A stretch of 5,376 nucleotides of DNA from CAZLYK01 sp964563495 (GTDB lineage Bacteria > Acidobacteriota > Blastocatellia > RBC074): NCBI GenBank assembly GCA_964563495.1, contig CAZLYK010000230.1:1-5376 (forward strand), in the 5' to 3' direction. Of the stretch, positions 1-5,376 are shown piece after piece (the stretch's first letter is position 1; each line of letters opens with the position of its first letter). The notes below the pieces were generated by a model. The model was not told the DNA's origin. It did no database searches and saw nothing but the letters and a program-made list of their open reading frames with translations. A program made the translations under genes and the position numbers.

Positions 1-80
1 TAACAGGATTTCGACAGGATAAAACGGGATCTTTTTCCGCCTTGTCCTCGATCTTGTTTAATCCTGTCGAAATCCTGTTA
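1..80. repeat. Large imperfect inverted repeat built of CAGGAT/ATCCTG units
   Basis: Bases 1-20 are the exact reverse complement of 61-80. The symmetry continues inward: 22-31 pairs with 50-59 through eight Watson-Crick pairs and two G-T wobbles, with one mismatch (21/60). This gives arms of about 31 bases around an 18-base centre (32-49). The arms consist of short units: ACAGGAT at 3-9 and 14-20, a variant ACGGGAT at 24-30, then inverted forms ATCTTGT at 51-57 and ATCCTGT at 61-67 and 72-78. Spacing is 10-11 bases, about one helical turn. The left edge is cut by the window, so the element may extend further. It could be an intergenic interspersed repeat of REP/BIME type or a transcript-end hairpin for an upstream gene. 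The dyad is directly visible; its function is not. Confidence 0.85.
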
Positions 81-97
81 ATCCTGTCTATTTCTTC
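81..97. repeat. Additional ATCCTGT unit with TATTTCTTC tail, repeated inverted at the window's 3' end
   Basis: A further ATCCTGT (81-87) follows the big dyad directly and carries the tail CTATTTCTTC. The reverse complement of 81-97 recurs at 5353-5370 with a single extra A. The two permease genes therefore lie between inverted copies of this 17-18-base stretch. The same repeat family also supplies a second exact match: 55-68 is the reverse complement of 5363-5376. Confidence 0.7.
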
Positions 98-100
98 ATT

Positions 101-130
101 CGGTTTTGGGATTGAGCAGTCCCAAAACCG
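101..130. other. Perfect hairpin, 11-bp arms, 8-nt loop
   Basis: CGGTTTTGGGA (101-111) and TCCCAAAACCG (120-130) are exact reverse complements separated by TTGAGCAG. The RNA hairpin would be stable on either strand. No run of T follows it in either direction (CACACCAG on the right; AATGAAG when read leftward), so it is not a textbook intrinsic terminator. It could be a factor-dependent or bidirectional stop isolating the permease genes from whatever lies to the left, an mRNA structure, or a protein-binding dyad. The structure is certain; the role is open. Confidence 0.75.
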
Positions 131-189
131 CACACCAGATCTCCTTCCGACCGGCCACGCACATACGACAAATCATTTCTTTCCTGTAA

Positions 190-219
190 TTGCCGACATT
201 GTTGGGATGGCACAACAAT
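190..219 (+). promoter_or_regulatory. Weak candidate promoter with overlapping operator-like dyad
   Basis: TTGCCG (190-195) and AACAAT (214-219), separated by 18 bases, each match the sigma-70 -35 and -10 consensus at four of six positions. A perfect inverted repeat with 7-bp arms, ATTGTTG (198-204) and CAACAAT (213-219), with an 8-base spacer, covers the promoter spacer and the -10. That is where a repressor dimer would block RNA polymerase. Permease genes of this family are often found beside PadR-family regulators, which bind short dyads with an A/T-rich spaced layout, but no regulator is encoded here. The dyad is visible; the promoter and operator roles are inferred and weak. Confidence 0.3.
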
Positions 220-239
220 TGATGACCCTTACTCAAAAC

Positions 240-253
240 GCCCTCAAGAGGGC
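240..253. other. Short palindrome in the leader of permease 1
   Basis: GCCCTC-AA-GAGGGC is a perfect 14-base dyad whose right edge lies 11 bases before the Shine-Dalgarno of permease 1 (GGAGG at 265-269). In RNA it would form a 5-bp G/C-rich stem with a 4-base loop just upstream of the ribosome site; in DNA it could be a second operator half-pair. A dyad this short can arise by chance in GC-rich DNA. Confidence 0.4.
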
Positions 254-277
254 AGTCAATTTCCGGAGGACCTTGGC

Positions 278-2707
278 ATGCAGACACTCTGGCAGGATCT
301 GCGTTACGGCGCGCGAATATTGGTTCAGAATCCCGGCTTCACGTTGATTGCGGTAATTACGCTGGCGCTCGGGATCGGCGCGAACACGGCGATTTTCAGC
401 CTGATCGACGCGGTCCTGTTAAGGCCGTTGCCGTATCACGAGCCGGAGCGCCTGGCACTGGTGTGGGAAGATTCGACAAGTATCGGTTTTCCGCGCGACA
501 CTCCCGCGCCGGCGAATTATTCGGATTGGAAAGCCCAGAATCGGGTCTTTGAGGAGATGGCGGCATTAGATCCACGCAGTTTCACACTGACGGGTGAGGG
601 CGAGCCTGAAAAGCTCATGGCCTATGGCGTGACGGCCAATTTCTTCCCCATGCTCGGTGTCTTGCCGGCGCAGGGCCGCAATTTCCTCGCGGAAGAAGAC
701 CGGCCCGGCGCGCCGAGAGTAGCCATCATCAGCCATCGCATGTGGCAGGACCGTTTCGGCGGTCAGCGCGAAATCCTGGGCCGCGAGATTCTGCTCGACG
801 GTGAAAAATACAGCGTTATCGGCGTCATGCCCGCCGACTTTCAGTTCACGCAGCGGTACATCAAGCTATGGACGCCGCTGGCCTTCAGCCAGGGTGAATT
901 GAACAATCGCGGCGCTCATTTTCTGACTGTCGTCGGACGTCTCAAACCGGGCATCACCCTGAGCCAGGCCGATGCCGAGATCAAGTCGATTACACAGCGC
1001 ATCGCCCGGACTTTTCCCAATGATGCCGAAGGATTGAGCAGCGTGGTCGTTTCCCTGCGCGATCAGTTTACCGGCGACGTGCAGCGTTCGCTCTGGATGT
1101 TGCTGGTGGCGGTCGGCTTTGTCCTGTTGATTGCGTGCGCCAATATGGCGAGCTTGCTGCTGGCGCGCGCTTCCTCGCGCAGGCGTGAGATCGCCGTGCG
1201 CGCGGCGCTGGGGGCGGGACACGCGCGCATCGTCCGGCAACTGATGACCGAAAGCGTCCTGCTCGCGTCTTTGGGCGGTGCGCTCGGCGTGTTATTTGCA
1301 CTCTGGAGTTTCGAGTTTTTACGTCGACTCACCCCACCGATGATGGCGTTACAAGCCGCGCCGCGACTGGATCTGCGTGTCCTGGTCTTCACGTTGCTCG
1401 TCTCGCTGGCGGCCGGCGTGCTCTTCGGCCTGGCCCCCGCACTGCAAACATCGCGGCTCGATCTGAACGAAGCCCTCAAGGAAGGAGGCGGGCGCTCGGG
1501 CTTTGGAATAGGTCAACGCCGTTTGCGAAACACTCTGGTCATCGCCGAGGTCGCCCTGGCTCTCGTCCTGCTCATCGGCGCGGGGCTGCTGATTCAAACC
1601 CTCCGCAATCTGCATGGGCAATATTCGTCGCTCCACCCGGAAAGCGTGCTGACGGTGCGGACTGCATTATCGGAGCAAAAATACAGGGAACACGCCAGAC
1701 GCGTGGCGTTCTACAGTCAGGTCCTGGAGCGTGTCCGGGCGCTGCCGGGCGTCGTCTCGGCGGGCTACACAACCTCGGTCCCGCTGGAATGGAAAGGCGG
1801 AGCGAACGGATTGACCATCGAAGGCCGCCGGCCGGAACCGGGAGCGAACTGGAACGCGAACCACCGGCAGGTGAGCGAAGATTATCTGCAAACCATGGGC
1901 ATCGTCCTGCGGGAGGGGCGTTATTTCGACACCCGGGATCACGAACGATCACAACCCGTCGCCATCGTCAACGAGACCATGGCGCGCCAATACTGGCCGA
2001 ACGAAAATGCTCTGGGCCGCCGCTTCAAGATCGGCCAGCCGGAATCGCAGTCTCCTTGGTTAACGGTTGTCGGAATAATCGCCGACGTGCGCCAGATGGG
2101 AATGACCGAGCCGGTCAAACCGGAGATGTATCTTCCGCAGCGCCAGAGCTCGCTGCAATTCTGGTTCAGGCCGCGCGACCTGGCGATCCGGACCAGTGTC
2201 GAACCGCTCAGTCTGGCCGCCGCCGTGCGCGAAGCGATTCATGCAGTTGACGCCGAACAGCCTGTCATGAACATCCGCACGCTCGAGGAAGTGCTCGACG
2301 AAGAATCGGAGCAGCACCGCATCGGGATGACGCTCCTGACCGTCTTTGCCGTGCTGGCTTTGCTCCTCGCCTCGCTCGGCCTTTACGGCGTGCTCTCGTA
2401 TTTCGTTGCGCAGCATACGCCGGAGATCGGGGTGCGGATGGCGCTCGGAGCACAGCCAAAGGATGTCATGCGGATGGTCTTGCGCAAGGGGCTGACACTG
2501 GTCTTGTGCGGCCTGGCAAGTGGGTTACTCGGAGCGCTAGCCTTGACGCGACTGATCAAGAGCATGGTCTTCGGCGTCGCTACAGCCGATCCGGTGACCT
2601 TTGTCCTAGTCCCGCTGCTCTTCTGCGCGGTCGCGCTGCTGGCCTGCTGGGCGCCGGCGCGGCGGGCGATGCGGGTCGACCCGATGGTCGCGCTCAGATG
2701 TGAATGA
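278..2707 (+). CDS. ADOP-type MacB/FtsX-family permease, paralogue 1
   Basis: An 809-residue inner-membrane protein of the duplicated orphan permease type, related to the MacB permease but without its ATPase; no Walker A or ABC signature is present. Layout by inspection: amphipathic N-terminus (QDLRYGAR, residues 6-13), TM1 about 21-47, first periplasmic MacB-PCD domain to about 268 (conserved VAIISHRMWQDRFGG near 148, RLKPG at 221-225), TM2 270-298, TM3 325-347, TM4 366-389, TM5 418-442, second periplasmic domain to about 680 (VAIVNET from 561), TM6 682-711, TM7 735-760 and TM8 773-796. The cytoplasmic EIxVRxALGA motif occurs after TM2 (304-313) and after TM6 (716-725). The start at 278 has GGAGG at 265-269, eight bases upstream, and matches the family's MQTLWQDLRY beginning. 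The C-terminus reads VDPMVALRCE, where permease 2 has VDPMIALRYE. Substrate unknown. Family call is strong; a transport role is inferred. Confidence 0.93.
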   Translation: MQTLWQDLRYGARILVQNPGFTLIAVITLALGIGANTAIFSLIDAVLLRPLPYHEPERLALVWEDSTSIGFPRDTPAPANYSDWKAQNRVFEEMAALDPRSFTLTGEGEPEKLMAYGVTANFFPMLGVLPAQGRNFLAEEDRPGAPRVAIISHRMWQDRFGGQREILGREILLDGEKYSVIGVMPADFQFTQRYIKLWTPLAFSQGELNNRGAHFLTVVGRLKPGITLSQADAEIKSITQRIARTFPNDAEGLSSVVVSLRDQFTGDVQRSLWMLLVAVGFVLLIACANMASLLLARASSRRREIAVRAALGAGHARIVRQLMTESVLLASLGGALGVLFALWSFEFLRRLTPPMMALQAAPRLDLRVLVFTLLVSLAAGVLFGLAPALQTSRLDLNEALKEGGGRSGFGIGQRRLRNTLVIAEVALALVLLIGAGLLIQTLRNLHGQYSSLHPESVLTVRTALSEQKYREHARRVAFYSQVLERVRALPGVVSAGYTTSVPLEWKGGANGLTIEGRRPEPGANWNANHRQVSEDYLQTMGIVLREGRYFDTRDHERSQPVAIVNETMARQYWPNENALGRRFKIGQPESQSPWLTVVGIIADVRQMGMTEPVKPEMYLPQRQSSLQFWFRPRDLAIRTSVEPLSLAAAVREAIHAVDAEQPVMNIRTLEEVLDEESEQHRIGMTLLTVFAVLALLLASLGLYGVLSYFVAQHTPEIGVRMALGAQPKDVMRMVLRKGLTLVLCGLASGLLGALALTRLIKSMVFGVATADPVTFVLVPLLFCAVALLACWAPARRAMRVDPMVALRCE

Positions 2708-2720
2708 CCAAAATCCATTC

Positions 2721-2726
2721 AGGAGG
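2721..2726 (+). promoter_or_regulatory. Shine-Dalgarno that decides the start of permease 2
   Basis: AGGAGG lies just after the stop codon of permease 1 and ahead of two adjacent ATG codons at 2728 and 2731. Spacing is one base to the first and four to the second, so 2731 is the better start. A longer in-frame reading opens at an ATG at 2704 that overlaps the upstream stop (ATGA). It has no Shine-Dalgarno of its own, and its extra residues (TKIHSGG) are simply this ribosome site translated. Confidence 0.75.
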
Positions 2727-2730
2727 AATG

Positions 2731-5325
2731 ATGCAAACGCTCTGGCAGGATCTGCGTTACGGCGCACGGATGTTATTCAGGAATCCCGGCTTCACGGCTA
2801 TTGCCGTCTTGTCGCTGGCGCTCGGCATCGGCGCAAACACGGCGTTGTTCAGCGTCGTGGATGCGATGCTGCTCAAGAAATTGCCGGTCAGGGAGCCGGA
2901 GCGCCTGGTGCTCTTCAAAGCGCGGGCGCCGCGCGAATTCAGCCCGGGCAGCTATAGCGGCAATTCCAGAACCGACCCGGTGACGGGACAGAGAGTCATG
3001 ACCTCGTTTCCGTACCAGAGTTATCTGCGGTTGCGAGAACGGCCGGGCGTGCTCTCGGATGTCTTTGCTTTTGGGAGCATCAGCCTCAATGTCAATGCCG
3101 GCGGAGAGGCCGATGTCGCCACGGGTCAGGCAGTGTCGGGAAATTATTACGACGGGCTGGGCGTCCAGGCGTGGCTCGGTCGGACGATCACCGATCAGGA
3201 CGATCGGGCGGGAGCCGGTCCCGTCGCTCTCCTCAGCTACCGGTACTGGCAGCGCCGATTCGGCGGCGATCAGGCGATCATCGGCAAACAGATCAATCTT
3301 AACAACGTGGCATTCACCGTGATCGGCGTTACGCCTCCTGGCTTCGAAGGCGCCATGCAGGCCGGCTCGACGCAGGACGTTTCGATCCCGATTGCGTGGG
3401 AGCCGCAAATGTACACCGTCCGCGAGGGCTCGTATATGTATGGCGCGGGAGTCTGGTGGCTGCGGCTGATGGGCAGGCTGAAGCCGGGGGCGACCGCTGA
3501 ACAGGCGCGTGACCAACTGGAAGGCGTGTTTCAACAATCTGTGATCGAACATCGAACGGCTCGGCAATCTCAGGCTCAAGGGAATCAGATCAAAACCTTG
3601 GACCCGAAAGATTATCCCCGACTGTCGCTCGATCCGGGCAGCCAGGGCGAGATGAATATCCGGCAAACTTATGCGCCGTCACTTTACATGCTGCTCGGCG
3701 CGGTCGGGCTGGTCTTGCTGATTGCCTGCGCGAATGTCGCGAATCTGCTGCTCGCGCGCGCGGCGTCACGGCAGAAAGAGATCGGCGTCCGTCTGGCGTT
3801 GGGTGCAAGCCGCTGGCGATTGATCAGGCAGTTACTGACGGAAAGCGTGCTGCTCGCGGGTTTAGGCGGCGCCCTCGGCGCTATGTTCGCGCTCTGGATC
3901 AAGGATGGATTGCTGGCGGTCAGTGATTGGGGCGGCAGGGGGATGCGTGCGCTCGAGCCGCAACTTGACTGGCGCGTCCTCGGCTTTGCGCTGGCTCTCT
4001 CCTTGCTGACGGGGATCGTCTTCGGGATTGCACCCGCCTGGCGCGCGACGAAAGTGGATTTGACCCCTGCGCTCAAAGACAGCGTCCGCGCTTCGAGCGC
4101 CGCGTCGCGTTCGCTGCTCTCCAAATCATTGGTGGTGATCCAGGTAGCCTTGTCTCTCTTGCTGCTTGTCGGCGCGGGACTGTTCTTGCGCACGCTGCTC
4201 AACTTGCAACGCGTCGAGCCGGGCTTCAATACCCGCAACCTGCTGCTCTTCGGCATTCAACCGGGACTGATCGGTTACAAGGAGGAGGGGCTGGCGCAGC
4301 TGTATCAACAAATGACCGAACGTATCGAAGCCGTCCCCGGAGTGCAGGCGGTCACCTTCTCGCGGACGGCTTTGCTCTCTCAAAGTTCCAGTTCGCGCAG
4401 CGTCTTCCTGCGCGGCGCCCTATCTGCCGCACCCGATTCGGAAGGCAGGATTAAGGAGAGTGGTGAAGGTTATGTCCATCAGGTCTGCGAAAACTTTCTC
4501 GAGGCCATGGAGATTCGCCTTCTCGCCGGCCGTAGCCTCAGAGCCCAGGACGACGCGCGAGCGCCCAAAGTCGCCGTCGTCAATGAGACGTTCGCGCGGA
4601 GCTATTTCCCGAATCAAAATCCGATCGGCAAACGCTTCACCTTCGATCCGGACAAACCCGACAATGTGGAGATCGTCGGCCTGGCCAAAGACGCCAAATA
4701 TACACGCCAGCGCGACGAGGTTCCACCGACGGCCTATCTGTCGTGGCGGCAGGAACTGCGCTCGATGGCGTTCGCGACCATAGAGGTCCGTACCGCCGGC
4801 GAGCCGTCCGCGCTCCTCCCCGCCATTCGCAAGGCCGTCAGCGAAGTAGACGCCAACCTCCCGCTCAACAATATCCGCACGCAGATCGAACAGGCCGACG
4901 AAACCCTCCGTCTGGAAAGGCTGTTTGCCAAACTGCTCAGCCTCTTCGGACTGCTCGCGCAGCAACTCGCCTCGATCGGGTTATACGGCGTCATGGCCTA
5001 TTCCGTCTCCCAGCGCACTCACGAGATCGGAATCCGCATGGCGCTCGGCGCCAATCAGCGCGATGTGCTCAAGATGATCATGGGGCAGGGGATGCTCCTG
5101 ACCGTGATTGGTGTGGCGTTGGGCCTGGCCGGCGCTTATGTGCTGACCAAATACCTGGAAAGCCTGATCGGCCTCTCGCGCATGTTGTATGGTGTGAAAG
5201 TCTCCGACCCGGCTACCTATGCGACGATCGCCGTCTTGCTCACGCTGGTGGCGCTGGTGGCATGTTTCATCCCGGCGCTTCGAGCGACCAGGGTAGACCC
5301 GATGATCGCTCTGCGATACGAATAG
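2731..5325 (+). CDS. ADOP-type MacB/FtsX-family permease, paralogue 2
   Basis: A protein of about 864 residues with the same duplicated plan as permease 1 but a different subtype. Numbered from the chosen start: TM1 about 21-48, a first periplasmic domain some 50 residues longer than in permease 1 (VALLSYRYWQRRFGG from 165, RLKPG at 249-253), TM2 318-345, TM3 372-392, TM4 414-439, TM5 461-490, second periplasmic domain (VAVVNET from 614), TM6 731-761, TM7 788-809 and TM8 830-853. EIGVRLALGA (350-359) and EIGIRMALGA (765-774) are the paired cytoplasmic motifs. No ATPase motifs are present. TM6 carries an unusual Gln744-Gln745 pair, and six extra residues follow TM7 relative to permease 1. The start at 2731 aligns MQTLWQDLRY with permease 1. 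The gene begins 23 nt after the permease 1 stop, so it is probably co-transcribed and translationally coupled. Alternative starts are 2728 and 2704 (873 residues). Substrate unknown. Confidence 0.93.
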   Translation: MQTLWQDLRYGARMLFRNPGFTAIAVLSLALGIGANTALFSVVDAMLLKKLPVREPERLVLFKARAPREFSPGSYSGNSRTDPVTGQRVMTSFPYQSYLRLRERPGVLSDVFAFGSISLNVNAGGEADVATGQAVSGNYYDGLGVQAWLGRTITDQDDRAGAGPVALLSYRYWQRRFGGDQAIIGKQINLNNVAFTVIGVTPPGFEGAMQAGSTQDVSIPIAWEPQMYTVREGSYMYGAGVWWLRLMGRLKPGATAEQARDQLEGVFQQSVIEHRTARQSQAQGNQIKTLDPKDYPRLSLDPGSQGEMNIRQTYAPSLYMLLGAVGLVLLIACANVANLLLARAASRQKEIGVRLALGASRWRLIRQLLTESVLLAGLGGALGAMFALWIKDGLLAVSDWGGRGMRALEPQLDWRVLGFALALSLLTGIVFGIAPAWRATKVDLTPALKDSVRASSAASRSLLSKSLVVIQVALSLLLLVGAGLFLRTLLNLQRVEPGFNTRNLLLFGIQPGLIGYKEEGLAQLYQQMTERIEAVPGVQAVTFSRTALLSQSSSSRSVFLRGALSAAPDSEGRIKESGEGYVHQVCENFLEAMEIRLLAGRSLRAQDDARAPKVAVVNETFARSYFPNQNPIGKRFTFDPDKPDNVEIVGLAKDAKYTRQRDEVPPTAYLSWRQELRSMAFATIEVRTAGEPSALLPAIRKAVSEVDANLPLNNIRTQIEQADETLRLERLFAKLLSLFGLLAQQLASIGLYGVMAYSVSQRTHEIGIRMALGANQRDVLKMIMGQGMLLTVIGVALGLAGAYVLTKYLESLIGLSRMLYGVKVSDPATYATIAVLLTLVALVACFIPALRATRVDPMIALRYE

Positions 5326-5352
5326 TTCGCTTGACTCGATCGCGGTTTAAAA

Positions 5353-5376
5353 GAAGAAAATAGACAGGATTAAACA
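5353..5376. repeat. Start of a second CAGGAT-family repeat, cut by the window end
   Basis: GAAGAAAATAGACAGGAT (5353-5370) is the reverse complement of 81-97 with one inserted A, and 5363-5376 is the exact reverse complement of 55-68. In direct orientation, 5361-5375 also matches 11-25 at 13 of 15 positions. It therefore looks like the left arm of another inverted-repeat element of the 1-80 type. The stretch between the permease 2 stop and this repeat (5326-5352) shows no gene and no clear terminator; a hairpin formed by the rest of this repeat beyond the window might serve as the transcript end. Confidence 0.65.

Noticed and set aside
1..97. CRISPR array
   Set aside because: The units are 6-8 bases every 10-11 bases and switch orientation; there are no 25-40-base direct repeats with unique spacers.
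101..130. Intrinsic terminator
   Set aside because: The stem is strong but no T-tract follows on either strand.
42..347. 101-codon open frame on + spanning the leader and the start of permease 1
   Set aside because: It starts at a TTG inside the repeat array without a Shine-Dalgarno, runs through the hairpin and overlaps the well-supported permease 1 start in another frame; its product resembles nothing I recognise.
2704..2730. ATGA start overlapping the permease 1 stop as the real start of permease 2
   Set aside because: No Shine-Dalgarno precedes it, while AGGAGG lies downstream just before ATG codons that align with the family's usual N-terminus.
2773..3666. 297-codon open frame on the - strand inside permease 2
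   Set aside because: It lies wholly antisense to a strongly conserved gene. Its product is rich in Arg, Ala, Pro and His with no recognisable domain, typical of the complement of GC-rich coding DNA.
278..5325. Complete MacAB-type efflux or LolCDE-type system
   Set aside because: There is no ATPase domain, no membrane-fusion protein and no outer-membrane channel; both genes encode permease only.

Overview
The window holds two complete, co-directional genes on the + strand that fill almost all of it. Both encode large ATPase-less permeases of the MacB/FtsX superfamily, of the type annotated as ADOP (acidobacterial duplicated orphan permease). The N-terminal signature (QDLRYGAR, then NPGFT, then LALGIGANTA), the duplicated MacB-PCD/FtsX architecture, lengths of 809 and about 864 residues and moderately high GC point to an Acidobacteriota genome. 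This rests on recognising the family; no ribosomal or other marker gene is present.

Layout: 1-277 is a non-coding leader rich in dyad symmetry. It holds an array of roughly 10-bp-spaced CAGGAT/ATCCTG units folding into a large imperfect inverted repeat (1-80), a further unit (81-97), a perfect 11-bp-arm hairpin (101-130), a weak candidate promoter overlapped by a 7-bp-arm inverted repeat (190-219), a short palindrome (240-253) and a Shine-Dalgarno. Positions 278-2707 are permease 1. A 23-nt gap with a strong AGGAGG separates it from permease 2 (2731-5325). The last 51 bases hold no gene, and 5353-5376 is the start of another copy of the CAGGAT repeat family, so the gene pair is bracketed by the same repeat.

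Working model: the genes form a two-cistron transcript, translationally close. Each protein has eight predicted membrane segments and two periplasmic domains, that is, the equivalent of a complete MacB permease dimer in one chain. Neither gene, nor anything else here, encodes an ATPase, a membrane-fusion protein or a PadR-type regulator. The substrate is unknown. I see no clearly novel system. The parts most worth a second look are the bracketing repeat family, the operator-like dyads in the leader, the pairing of two divergent permease subtypes, and a Gln-Gln pair inside a membrane segment of permease 2.
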